From: Marixanthotalea marina
GTDB taxonomy: Bacteria; Bacteroidota; Bacteroidia; Flavobacteriales; Flavobacteriaceae
Direction of reading: 5' to 3'
NCBI GenBank assembly: GCA_018883545.1
Contig: JAHLEH010000004.1
Coordinates: 1 to 64,000 of the forward strand
DNA: 64,000 nucleotides
Positions within the stretch are counted from its first letter, which is position 1. Every line of letters begins with the position of its first letter. Of the stretch, positions 1-8,104 are shown in pieces. The notes beneath the pieces are model-generated. The model made no database searches. It was not told where the DNA came from and saw only the letters and a list, made by a program, of their open reading frames with translations. Both the position numbers and the translations under genes were made by a program.

Positions 1-52
1 AAGACCTCATTTGAGTCTTAACATGAAAACACCTAACTTTATACACAACAAA

Positions 53-80
53 AAACCGATGAAGTTAACTTCATCGGTTT
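53..80. terminator. Bidirectional hairpin terminator
   Basis: A 12-bp perfect stem (53-64 with 69-80, loop TTAA) is flanked by A-rich sequence on the left and T-rich sequence on the right. It can therefore end transcription from the PhnA gene on the minus strand and from any gene entering from the left on the plus strand. Confidence 0.8.
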
Positions 81-121
81 AATTTAATTTTTTAAATACT
101 GTCAACCTATTTTAGGACGAC

Positions 122-697
122 TCATTTCTTTACATACTTGGTAATAATAACTATTTGTTGTCCGTCGACCTTGCCTTCTATATAGTCGGCATTTTCATGG
201 TCCAGCCGAATGTTTCTAACAGCCGTGCCTTGTTTGGCTACCATACTAGAGCCTTTCACTTTTAAATCCTTTACCAAAACCACAGAATCGCCCGATTCTA
301 AAATTACACCATTAACATCCCTATGAATCACCTTTTCACTATCGTCCAAGCCTTCGTTGGTTGCTTTGGCAAAAGCCAAGGTTTCATCATCTAAATATAG
401 CATATCCAATAAATCTTGGGGCCAGCCTTCGCTCTTCAATCTCGACAACATACGCCAAGCGACTACCTGTACCGCTCTGTGTTCACTCCACATACTATCG
501 TTTAAACAACGCCAGTGATTGGCATCGGTTGTATCTGGATTTTCTATTTGCTGCAAACACTTAGCGCAAGCCAATACACTTCCATCTACGCCGCCTGTTG
601 TTGCAGGTGGCACTTCATAAATTTTCAGGTTTTCTGTAGCCGAACAAAGCTCGCATTTGTTACCGCTTCTGTCTTGTAATTCTTGTATTAAACTCAC
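122..697 (-). CDS. phnA: PhnA domain zinc-ribbon protein
   Basis: This 191-aa protein matches the PhnA/YjdM family. The N-terminal half has a zinc ribbon with CxxC pairs at residues 15/18 and 44/47. The C-terminal 70 residues form the PhnA domain, a small SH3-like barrel, starting near the RDVNGV segment at about 125. Despite the name, this family is not part of the C-P lyase pathway, and no phosphonate genes lie nearby. Its role is unknown; a cytoplasmic metal-binding or stress protein is possible. The ATG at 697 fits the family N-terminus. A strong hairpin follows the gene at 53-80, so it is probably a single-gene unit. The family assignment is secure, the function is not. Confidence 0.9.
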   Translation of the reverse strand: MSLIQELQDRSGNKCELCSATENLKIYEVPPATTGGVDGSVLACAKCLQQIENPDTTDANHWRCLNDSMWSEHRAVQVVAWRMLSRLKSEGWPQDLLDMLYLDDETLAFAKATNEGLDDSEKVIHRDVNGVILESGDSVVLVKDLKVKGSSMVAKQGTAVRNIRLDHENADYIEGKVDGQQIVIITKYVKK

Positions 698-776
698 ATG
701 CTTATTTTTGGTTTTGCAATATTACTCTTAAATAAAAGTATCCACAAATTTCCTTTTACATTATTATGAAATTAAA

Positions 777-800
777 AAAGGCTCCAAATGAGGAGCCTTT
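777..800 (-). terminator. Hairpin terminator after the secreted two-repeat gene
   Basis: A 9-bp stem (777-785 with 792-800, 6-nt loop) lies 24 bases beyond the stop codon of the minus-strand gene at 825-1652. The A-run at 774-779 reads as a U-run on the minus strand, as expected for intrinsic termination. Confidence 0.8.
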
Positions 801-824
801 ATATTCTCTTACTTCAAGATAAAA

Positions 825-1652
825 TTATTTACTAAGGCCTGCAACAAAGGAATATACATAATCACCATGAACGCCCGTAAAGTATTTGCTCATAGCTTCA
901 ATATTGGCTTTTCGAGTCGCTTCATCTGGCCATGCTTTTTCTATAAGTTCCTGACGTGAATCGAATACTTTATCTAAATCGGCCAAGGAATCAACAAAAA
1001 CGGCTTCCATTATTTCGGTACCATCAGCACCCCAAGCATGTCTGTGAGGATAAAACGCTTTTACTAATGGATTGTCTTTTACCGTTGCGGTTATATATTC
1101 AGTATATAATTTTCTTAGCTCTTCATTGTCACCATTTTCAGGAAATGCCAAATGCGATTTACGAACATAGCAAACCATGTCTTTAGAATTGTCTTCTAAA
1201 GGTTTAGACAAAGCCGTCATTGTTGAATATATTTCATCGGAATGTTCGTTAGAATAATAGGCTCTTTGCTTTTTTAGAAAGGCTTTTCGTTCCGCTTCGT
1301 CTGGCCATGCTTCTTTTTCCAATTCTGAATCCCTAATGGAAGCTTTCTCAATATCTTCCCAAGAACCATAAGATCTTACATAAACAAGTTCTGTATTGTC
1401 TGGTGTTAAATTGTGTAAATAAAAAGAAGATGACATAACATAATCGTTTTTAGCGATAACTTTATCAAGGTATTCCTTCTCTACGGATTTCCATGTGTCC
1501 ATATCAAAATCTTCCATATCCATATTCCAATGCATGGTAGTTACGGTAATATACACAGGTGCGGTTTGTTCTTCTTGGGCTGAAACTTGAATCGTACTAC
1601 ACAGCAAAAGCATCATGCATATTGCTGTAAAAAATTGGTTGGTTGTTTTCAT
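825..1652 (-). CDS. Secreted two-repeat protein, NIPSNAP-like fold possible
   Basis: This 275-aa protein starts with a signal peptide ending near VSAQ (residue 26), so it is exported. The mature part is an internal duplication. Residues about 33-150 and 160-275 both end in an AWPDEA-x-RKA segment, an aromatic stretch and a short ALSK/GLSK tail. The length and alternating strand/helix pattern of each repeat suggest a dimeric alpha-beta-barrel domain, as in NIPSNAP or ABM proteins, but no catalytic residue is recognisable. Similar secreted proteins are common in Flavobacteriaceae without known function. The gene has its own terminator and no obvious operon partner. The function is not assigned. 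Confidence 0.7.
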   Translation of the reverse strand: MKTTNQFFTAICMMLLLCSTIQVSAQEEQTAPVYITVTTMHWNMDMEDFDMDTWKSVEKEYLDKVIAKNDYVMSSSFYLHNLTPDNTELVYVRSYGSWEDIEKASIRDSELEKEAWPDEAERKAFLKKQRAYYSNEHSDEIYSTMTALSKPLEDNSKDMVCYVRKSHLAFPENGDNEELRKLYTEYITATVKDNPLVKAFYPHRHAWGADGTEIMEAVFVDSLADLDKVFDSRQELIEKAWPDEATRKANIEAMSKYFTGVHGDYVYSFVAGLSK

Positions 1653-1815
1653 AATCTGTTAAAATTTAAAGTTAGTATTCAGTTAAAAAATAAAATTCTA
1701 CTTTAAGATTTTAGGGCTAATTGATTATGCTATTAATAAAAATGAGGAGATAGAGAGGGGAGTACTTGTAGTAAATATACAAAAAGTTACTGAAATACAG
1801 TATATTAAAAAATTT

Positions 1816-2178
1816 TTAAAGCAGCGTACTCTGAAGTTTTTTTGGTAATCCTTTTACCACTAAGTTATAAGAATGGTCTATAAGGGATTTTAATAATTGA
1901 ATTGGAATTTCACCTTCACTTAAATACAAGGTGTTCCAATGTTTTTTATTCATGTGGTAAGCGCCCTTGATATTTGAATATTCTGCTCGCAATGCTTCAG
2001 CATAATCTGGATCACATTTAAGAGTAATACTGGCTTCACCACGTTCCCATTTCCCTAGAGGCACCAAAGCAAACATTTTCCCCAAGACCTTAAAAACCAA
2101 GGTATCTTCATCAAACGGAAAATGTTCGGTAACGCCTCTTTTGCTTATGCAATACTGGTGAAGTTGTTCTATGTTCAT
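1816..2178 (-). CDS. MmcQ/YjbR family protein
   Basis: This 120-aa protein has the length and layout of the MmcQ/YjbR family (CyaY-like fold): an N-terminal helix, a GVTEHFPFDEDT segment at about 15-26, the KVLGKMFAL strand, and a C-terminal HMNKKHWNTL motif typical of the family. These proteins are sometimes called DNA-binding by fold, but their role is not established. The gene lies 11 bases downstream of the broken acetyltransferase on the same strand and may have been co-transcribed with it. The ATG start fits the family N-terminus, where helix 1 begins directly. Confidence 0.85.
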   Translation of the reverse strand: MNIEQLHQYCISKRGVTEHFPFDEDTLVFKVLGKMFALVPLGKWERGEASITLKCDPDYAEALRAEYSNIKGAYHMNKKHWNTLYLSEGEIPIQLLKSLIDHSYNLVVKGLPKKLQSTLL

Positions 2179-2189
2179 TTTTTGAAATT

Positions 2190-2591
2190 CTATTTTAAGA
2201 GGCGTTCCATAACTCTTTCAGGGTTTTTTAATTCCGTAAAGCTATATTGTTTATAGAGGCCGTGGGCATCTAAAGTTTTTAGCATCCAAGTTGTACACGT
2301 TTGTAATTGTGGTTCTTCAATTATAAATTTTATTAATTGTTTTGAATAGCCATTGCCTTGGTGTTCTGGTAAAATAAACACATCCATTAAATAAGCAAAA
2401 ACAGTATAATCAGTTGCTACACGGGCAAACCCAATCTGTTTATCTTCTAGATAAACCCCAAAACACAAGCAATGTGCTATTGTTTTTTCAACCTCATCAA
2501 TCGTTCTTCCTTTTGCCCAATATCATTGAGTTAAAAATTGATGAATAACCTCAATTTGAAGCTTGCTCTTATTTGTTGAAATTTCTATCAT
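2190..2591 (-). pseudogene. GNAT N-acetyltransferase, broken by an in-frame TGA
   Basis: From an ATG at 2591 one reading frame of 133 codons runs to the stop at 2190 and reads as a compact GNAT acetyltransferase. It has an N-terminal FLTQ-x-YWAKGRT segment, a GFARV strand, DVFILPEHQGNGYS (the acetyl-CoA loop, with Q-x-x-G-x-G/S replaced by QGNGYS), and a C-terminal YKQYSFTEL. Codon 23 is TGA (2525-2523), exactly where relatives usually carry Ser in the (S)YWAKGR motif, so TCA to TGA is the simplest change. Restart at the TTG at 2468 would lose the first 41 residues, including the first strand and helix. The gene is either a recent pseudogene or carries a sequence error. Confidence 0.75.
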
Positions 2592-2621
2592 GAACACAGT
2601 TTTTAATTAATGGCAAATAAA

Positions 2622-3746
2622 TCAAACTTTAAACAATTCAGAAGCGATACCATCTGCCAGAAACTTTCCATTTTGGGTAACTTTTAAAATATTCTCTGCA
2701 GACACCAACAAACCTTCGTCAATGAATTTTTGTGCCGATTTTTTTAAATGCGCTAGATAACCTTTACCAAACTCATTTTCTATCCTTTCAAAAGAAACGC
2801 CCCAAATGGTTCGTAAGCCCGTCATAACATATTCATTGTACTTATCATTCTCCGAAAGCGTTTCGGTTTCTAAAGGCAATACATCGTACGACAGCGAGTT
2901 GATATAAATGGAATTGTTACGCACATTCCAACTGCGTTCATTACCGTTGAATGAATGAGCAGATGGCCCAATTCCCAAATACGGTTTGCCTTGCCAATAG
3001 CTTGTATTGTGTTTTGAAAAATAATCTGGTTTGCCAAAATTGGAAATTTCGTATTGCACAAAACCCTGCTCGGCTGTTTTTTCAACCAAATGATTGAAAT
3101 GCTGCAATGCCAACTGGTCGTCAATGGGCAAATATTTTCCTTTTTTTATGAAGTTCTCTAAAGCCGTATTGGGTTCTACCGTTAACGCATAGCTAGAAAT
3201 ATGGTTGATCCCAAAATCGAAAACCGTTTTTAGATTTTTATCCCATTTTTCTAGACTCATATTAGGGATCCCATAAATTAAGTCAATTGTTATATTGTCA
3301 AAATATTGAGTCGCTAATTTTAAACACGCTTTTGCTTCTTCAGCATTATGAGCCCGGTTCATGCTTTTTAAATCGTCTTCAAAAAACGATTGAACGCCTA
3401 TGCTAAGTCGGTTAACCGGACTTTCAGAAAGTTGTAAAATAACTTCTTCGGTTAAATCGTCGGGGTTGGCTTCTAAGGTTATTTCAGGATTGGCAGCAAC
3501 CCGATAATATCTATTGATGGTATCTAATATAGATTGTATTTCATATTGCTTTAAAAGGCTTGGTGTGCCGCCGCCAAAGTAAATGGTTTCTACAAATTGT
3601 CCTTGCAGCTCATTTTTTCTTAATTCCAACTCTTTTATCAGGGCATCAATAAGTTCATCCTTTTTCTTTAGAGACGTTGAAAAATAAAAATCGCAATAGT
3701 AACATGCTTGTTTACAAAAGGGAATATGGAGATAGATACCTGCTAT
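2622..3746 (-). CDS. hemW: HemW-like radical SAM heme chaperone, ATA at the start position
   Basis: The 374-aa frame matches HemW, formerly annotated as oxygen-independent coproporphyrinogen oxidase. The N-terminus reads AGIYLHIPFCKQACYYCDF, with the radical-SAM CxxxCxxC at residues 11/15/18. It is followed by the IYFGGGTPSLL SAM-binding motif and by the HemW-type C-terminal domain. HemW is a heme chaperone for respiratory enzymes. The oddity is the start: the codon where relatives have ATG is ATA (3746-3744), and two TAA codons lie just upstream in frame. The first standard start, TTG at 3629, falls after the iron-sulfur motif and would give an inactive protein. The gene thus uses a rare ATA start, has lost its start, or carries a sequence error. 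Confidence 0.75.
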   Translation of the reverse strand: MAGIYLHIPFCKQACYYCDFYFSTSLKKKDELIDALIKELELRKNELQGQFVETIYFGGGTPSLLKQYEIQSILDTINRYYRVAANPEITLEANPDDLTEEVILQLSESPVNRLSIGVQSFFEDDLKSMNRAHNAEEAKACLKLATQYFDNITIDLIYGIPNMSLEKWDKNLKTVFDFGINHISSYALTVEPNTALENFIKKGKYLPIDDQLALQHFNHLVEKTAEQGFVQYEISNFGKPDYFSKHNTSYWQGKPYLGIGPSAHSFNGNERSWNVRNNSIYINSLSYDVLPLETETLSENDKYNEYVMTGLRTIWGVSFERIENEFGKGYLAHLKKSAQKFIDEGLLVSAENILKVTQNGKFLADGIASELFKV

Positions 3747-3841
3747 GATTTCCTGTTTTTATTATTAAACTAACTATTAAAAATAAAATACGATTCTGTT
3801 TTTAGTAGGAATTACAACTGAACAACTTCACAAAATACAAA

Positions 3842-4393
3842 TCAACCTATTTTTTTTGGATTCTGTTTTACAAAACTTGCCCACCCCGAATAACTTTTCT
3901 CGCCACCTACTTTGCCTTCATTATAAAAATGGCACACAGCAGCAGCCAAGCCATCGGTAGCATCCAAGTTTTTTGGTAACGTTTTTATCGCTAGCATATT
4001 TTGCAGCATTTTTGCCACTTGTTCTTTACTGGCATTACCATTTCCGGTTATGGCCATTTTTATTTTTTTTGGGGAATATTCCGTTATGGGAATTTGCCTC
4101 GACAAGCCTGCCGCCATGGCCACGCCTTGCGCCCTACCCAATTTAAGCATACTTTGTACATTCTTACCAAAAAAAGGCGCTTCAATAGCAATTTCATCGG
4201 GATGATGGGTTTCTATCAATTCAATAGTACGTTCAAAAATAAGTTTGAGCTTCAAATAATGGTCATCATATTTCTTTAAATCCAACTCATTAAGCTGCAT
4301 GAACTGCATGGATTTTCCAATCACCTTAATGAGTCCGAAACCCATGATGCTGGTTCCTGGATCGATGCCTAATATGATTTTTTCTTTCGCCAT
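3842..4393 (-). CDS. ruvC: Crossover junction endodeoxyribonuclease RuvC
   Basis: RuvC is the dimeric nuclease that resolves Holliday junctions with RuvAB. This 183-aa protein has the family length and an RNase H fold: [15 protein letters not shown] with the first catalytic Asp at residue 11, the [10 protein letters not shown] strand with the second acidic residue near 70, and a [14 protein letters not shown] motif near 145-158 holding the last acidic residues. It lies 3 bases downstream of the outer-membrane protein gene and upstream of hemW on the same strand, so the three may be co-transcribed. The ATG at 4393 gives the standard N-terminus. Confidence 0.95.
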   Translation of the reverse strand: MAKEKIILGIDPGTSIMGFGLIKVIGKSMQFMQLNELDLKKYDDHYLKLKLIFERTIELIETHHPDEIAIEAPFFGKNVQSMLKLGRAQGVAMAAGLSRQIPITEYSPKKIKMAITGNGNASKEQVAKMLQNMLAIKTLPKNLDATDGLAAAVCHFYNEGKVGGEKSYSGWASFVKQNPKKIG

Positions 4394-4396
4394 GTA

Positions 4397-5029
4397 TTAA
4401 CAATATTGGCATCCGCTTAATGAAAACGAAATACCAAAAGAGATATAAATTAAGTCGCCATTAAAGGAAAACCCGTCAACTATAGGATTGTATTTATCTT
4501 TACCCGAAAGCGCTAAAACATAGCCCACATCGGTATATAATGAGATGTTTTCAGACATACCATAATGAAACTCGAGTCCGCCAAGCGCATTTAAATACGT
4601 GTATTTGTTGTCACTAAAATTCCCCAAAGGTTTTGAAAAAGAAAAACCAGGCCCTGCATGCGCAACGACCAAAATCCGTTCGGGCATAAACCGTAAAAGG
4701 TTGGCAAGGCTATAAACAGCCTGCACATTTACACGTGTGTAATTTAACTTGAACTCTGGTGAATCGGAATTACTAGTTGATCGGTTGAAACCCAAGTCTA
4801 ACTTAGCCCCCAGTTGCTCCGAAAACATGTGTTGTACTCCCAAATTCACCGATGGGAAATTAATATATTTTGAATAGTAACCAGCACTTTGACTATTCTC
4901 TAACGGGTTATTCACTCCTACCGAAATCTGTCCTTTCCATTTTTCGGTTTGTCTTTGGGCCATCATTTGGAACGATGTAACAAATAACAGCAATCCTAAA
5001 AGTAGGTTGTATTTAAGATTTGTGCGCAT
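4397..5029 (-). CDS. Outer-membrane beta-barrel protein
   Basis: This 210-aa protein has a signal peptide (MRTNLKYNLLLGLLLFV, ending near MMAQ) and then alternating amphipathic strands typical of small OmpA/OprF-type eight-stranded barrels: ISVGVNNP, VNLGVQHMF, AKLDLGF, VVAHAGPGFSF, ALGGLEFHYG and a C-terminal ISFGISFSL. It ends in an unusual CQYC tail. It is probably an outer-membrane protein of unknown role. It heads a minus-strand group with ruvC (3-base gap) and is divergent from the glycosyltransferase gene. No ligand or partner can be named. Confidence 0.75.
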   Translation of the reverse strand: MRTNLKYNLLLGLLLFVTSFQMMAQRQTEKWKGQISVGVNNPLENSQSAGYYSKYINFPSVNLGVQHMFSEQLGAKLDLGFNRSTSNSDSPEFKLNYTRVNVQAVYSLANLLRFMPERILVVAHAGPGFSFSKPLGNFSDNKYTYLNALGGLEFHYGMSENISLYTDVGYVLALSGKDKYNPIVDGFSFNGDLIYISFGISFSLSGCQYC

Positions 5030-5128
5030 TTTTGATTATTTTAATTTAATTTGTGCTGTGCTTAATACCTTATCTTACAAATCTAATCAATTCTTTTTTG
5101 TGCTCAGTTTTAAATTTCCATATTATTC

Positions 5129-6253
5129 ATGCTTCTAATTGGTTTTGCAATAACGCTTTTATATGCGCTTTTAATAGGAAGCTTTATTTTGGGTTTTAAC
5201 AAAGTGCCACTTTTTCATTTAAAAAGAATACCTTCAAAAACAACTTTTTCGGTTGTTGTTCCTTTTAGAAATGAAGCTGAAAACCTGCCCATTTTATTGG
5301 AAAGTATTCAAAACTTAAACTACCCAAAGGAATTGTTTGAGGTTATTTTGGTTGATGATGACTCTGAAGATGAATCTGTTGAATTGATTGTGGGATTTCT
5401 CGCCAATGCTCGAACAGACGTTACGATAATCAATAACGTACGTAAAACCAATGCGCCAAAAAAAGATGCTATTACCACGGCCATTAACAATGCAAAACAC
5501 GAATGGATTGTAACCACCGATGCCGATTGTACACTGCCTGAATTTTGGCTAAATAGTTTTAATGCATTTATACAAGAAACTAACACAAAATGCATTGTTG
5601 CTCCTGTAAAATATCATGACACTATTGGCTTTTTAAACGCTTTCCAAACACTCGATTTTTTAAGTCTACAAGGCGCTACCATTGGAGGCTTTGGCATAAA
5701 CAAACCCTTTTTATGCAATGGCGCCAATTTTGGCTATAAAAAATCACTTTTTTTTGAGCTCAATGGCTTCAAGGGAAATAGTACTATCGCCAGTGGTGAC
5801 GATATTTTTTTGTTGGAAAAAGTTGCTAAAACACATCCCAACAATCTGCATTACCTTAAATGCAACGAAGCCATAGTAAGCACACAAACCCAAAAAAGTT
5901 GGAAACATTTATTCTCACAACGCCTACGATGGTCTGCTAAAACAAGCAACTATAAAAATGCCTTTGGCAAGTTAACAGGCCTAATTGTTTTTTTAATGAA
6001 TGCTTTTGTTGTTTTGTCTATACTGTTTTGCCTGTTTAATCTGTTTAGTTTTAAAAGCTTGTTGTATATTTTAGTATTAAAACTTTATGTGGACTTTTTA
6101 CTGCTTTATAAAACAGCTTCTTTTTTCAATTCAAAACATGTTTTAAAAAGCTATTTATTAGGATTTTTAGTCTATCCCTTTTTTAGTGTTTTTATTGCTT
6201 TAACATCCGTTTTTAAAAGTTACACATGGAAGGATAGGACATTTAAGAAATAA
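5129..6253 (+). CDS. Family 2 glycosyltransferase, membrane-bound
   Basis: This 374-aa protein has an N-terminal membrane segment (residues 1-25), a GT-A catalytic domain and two or three C-terminal membrane helices (about 285-360). Visible GT2 motifs are VVPFRNEAENLP at 43-54, VILVDDDSED at 72-81, the DADC metal-binding site near 131-134, SGDDIFLLEK near 222-231 and the Q-x-x-RW signature in SQRLRWSAK near 268-276. Such enzymes transfer a sugar from a nucleotide sugar to a lipid or polysaccharide at the cytoplasmic membrane. The gene stands alone, diverging from the gene at 4397-5029 and converging with the lipoprotein gene 2 bases downstream. The substrate is unknown. Confidence 0.9.
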   Translation: MLLIGFAITLLYALLIGSFILGFNKVPLFHLKRIPSKTTFSVVVPFRNEAENLPILLESIQNLNYPKELFEVILVDDDSEDESVELIVGFLANARTDVTIINNVRKTNAPKKDAITTAINNAKHEWIVTTDADCTLPEFWLNSFNAFIQETNTKCIVAPVKYHDTIGFLNAFQTLDFLSLQGATIGGFGINKPFLCNGANFGYKKSLFFELNGFKGNSTIASGDDIFLLEKVAKTHPNNLHYLKCNEAIVSTQTQKSWKHLFSQRLRWSAKTSNYKNAFGKLTGLIVFLMNAFVVLSILFCLFNLFSFKSLLYILVLKLYVDFLLLYKTASFFNSKHVLKSYLLGFLVYPFFSVFIALTSVFKSYTWKDRTFKK

Positions 6254-6254
6254 A

Positions 6255-6731
6255 TTAATTTACACTAATTATAATGGGCATTTTAAATTCGGTGGTGACT
6301 TGCTGCCCACGTTTAATAGCTGGATAAATTTTAGGCAATGAATCTAAGCTTTCTTCTAAAATCGACTCTATATCTGGGATTTCTTCCAATGTTAAAGAAT
6401 CTATTTCAGTATCCAAAAGTATCAAATACCCTTTGCTTGTTACCCTAAAGTTTAGACTAATGGTATCATTAATATCTTGGGTTACCACCAAAGTATCCTT
6501 TTGCAAATGGTTTGTAATAAACGCTGTTAATGTTTGTTCGAAACACACTTTTTTTTCTGATTTTGAAGACGTTGCATCACAACTGGAAAATGTAGGGTAT
6601 TCATCCACATCGTTCCAATTGAAGGTTTGCAGCTCTTCCTGCAAAATGGTTTCAGAAGATACTTTTTTCACATTGAAATACTCACAAGAAGTGAACAACA
6701 TTAATAAAAGAAAAATACAACCGTGCTTCAT
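6255..6731 (-). CDS. Lipoprotein with a TonB C-terminal-like domain
   Basis: This 158-aa protein has a lipoprotein signal ending at LFTSC (Cys16). The mature part is similar to the tails of the two M56 peptidases encoded at 8105-11338. It shares a YPTFSSC segment with Cys51, a second cysteine exactly 12 residues later (Cys63), a variable middle and a final LPKIYPAIKRGQQVTTEFKMPI block. In the peptidases that block reads LPKM-x-P-x-x-x-(K/R)-x-KKVT. It thus looks like a free-standing version of the same TonB-C-like module, placed in the outer or inner membrane by its lipid. It sits downstream of the TPR gene but behind a hairpin (6792-6815), so it may have its own promoter. The role is unknown. 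Confidence 0.75.
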   Translation of the reverse strand: MKHGCIFLLLMLFTSCEYFNVKKVSSETILQEELQTFNWNDVDEYPTFSSCDATSSKSEKKVCFEQTLTAFITNHLQKDTLVVTQDINDTISLNFRVTSKGYLILLDTEIDSLTLEEIPDIESILEESLDSLPKIYPAIKRGQQVTTEFKMPIIISVN

Positions 6732-6791
6732 GGATTAAAACTAATGCCGAAAAGTACGATTTTTTTGGTTTTTAAGAGATTATAAATAAAA

Positions 6792-6815
6792 AAACCGAAG
6801 CAAAAGCTTCGGTTT
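6792..6815 (-). terminator. Hairpin terminator after the TPR gene
   Basis: A 10-bp perfect stem (6792-6801 with 6806-6815, loop AAAA) lies about 100 bases after the stop of the minus-strand TPR gene. The A-run on its left gives a U-run on the minus strand. It separates the TPR gene from the lipoprotein gene at 6255-6731. Confidence 0.8.
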
Positions 6816-6911
6816 CAAACTATAAACTAAATTTAATGACAAGCAAAGTTTGTAGCTTATCAAAAAATATTTTAATCCAGCTTAAAAATAACATGTAAGT
6901 AAGAAAACCTA

Positions 6912-8051
6912 TTACTCTACATCATCTACAAAGGTTTCCTTTCTTAGTTCACTAATACGTCCATCAACATATTCGTTATAATTACTTGAAGGAAACCGTT
7001 TTTTAAAATCTAAATACGCTTGTATTCTTGCATCTACATCGGCATAATATTTGTCTTTTGTTAAGGCAAGCATGAATTGGGGATAAACGCTTTCTGGATC
7101 TTCCTTAATAGCTTTTTTCAACACATCTAAAGCTTCATCATATTTATTCTGACTGTTTAAAACAACTGCTAATTTTGAATATTCGGCATCTAAAGGTTTA
7201 TCTAAAAGTTCTAAAGCGTTTTTTAAATATTTTTCAGCATTAATAAAATCACTTAACTCCAAATAATATGTTCCAATAACATAGATGGCAACAGCATCAT
7301 TTTGGTTAAACTCTAAAGCCAATTTTCTTTGTTCTATGGCCTCTTCAAATCTCTTTAAATGACCGTAACACAAACTCAGCTTTTCATGCACAAACCCTGA
7401 AGATTCCCCTAGCTCCAATAATTTTTCAAACCATTGCGAGGCTTTATAATAATCTTCATTCATATAATAATATTGGGCTTTTAAGCTTATAAGTTCTGTA
7501 TTGTTTGCATAGCTTTTTAAACCCATGTCCATATAATATTCCGCTAGTTGATTTTCTTTTTTTACAACATGGTACCTAGCTACTTTGTAAATGGCTTTTT
7601 GGTGTGTAGAATCAAGTTTAAAGGTTTTTTGGTATTCTGTAATGGCTGTAGAATCTTTCAGTTTCTCTAGCGTAAGTCCCAATTGATAATGGTAATTAGG
7701 ATTACTGGAATCTGAACCAACCAACTCCTTAAAAATCATTGATGCTTCTTCATGCTTGTTGGTATTGAACAGTAACTTCGCGTAATCGTATTTTACAAAA
7801 GCATCGTTTGGGTTGGCCTTTATATGCAACTCATAATTTTTTAAGGCTTCGTCAAAATTACCAACAGCTACAAAGCACACAGCTATTTTGTCATAAACCT
7901 GATGTTGGCCCTTAACTTTTTTGTACTGCTCAATAGCTTTAGAATACTTACCCGTTTTATACAGATTGTTAGCTAAATTTAAAACCGAAGTTTGACCCTC
8001 GGTTTTAAAAAACATTAAAATTGATAAAATAATTAAAGCAAACTTTTTCAA
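6912..8051 (-). CDS. Exported TPR-repeat protein
   Basis: This 379-aa protein has a signal peptide (to about TEGQ, residue 19) followed by consecutive tetratricopeptide repeats over about 25-350. Several units are clear, for example YSKAIEQYKKVKG, FDEALKNYELHIKANPN, YDEALDVLKKAIKEDPE and the long NAEKYLKNALELL unit. TPR proteins are interaction scaffolds, so this is probably a periplasmic or membrane-associated partner. The gene lies 53 bases downstream of the second M56 peptidase gene on the same strand and may belong to the BlaR1-like cluster, although no shared function is shown. It ends with a strong hairpin terminator. Confidence 0.85.
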   Translation of the reverse strand: MKKFALIILSILMFFKTEGQTSVLNLANNLYKTGKYSKAIEQYKKVKGQHQVYDKIAVCFVAVGNFDEALKNYELHIKANPNDAFVKYDYAKLLFNTNKHEEASMIFKELVGSDSSNPNYHYQLGLTLEKLKDSTAITEYQKTFKLDSTHQKAIYKVARYHVVKKENQLAEYYMDMGLKSYANNTELISLKAQYYYMNEDYYKASQWFEKLLELGESSGFVHEKLSLCYGHLKRFEEAIEQRKLALEFNQNDAVAIYVIGTYYLELSDFINAEKYLKNALELLDKPLDAEYSKLAVVLNSQNKYDEALDVLKKAIKEDPESVYPQFMLALTKDKYYADVDARIQAYLDFKKRFPSSNYNEYVDGRISELRKETFVDDVE

Positions 8052-8104
8052 TTAATTAAATTTTAGTTTTTACACACCCTTATAACTAATTTATTTTTAA
8101 GCAA

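Noticed and set aside
2523-2525. UGA read as selenocysteine in the GNAT gene
   Set aside because: Relatives have Ser at this position, no catalytic Cys is expected there, and no SECIS-like hairpin or selenium genes were seen.
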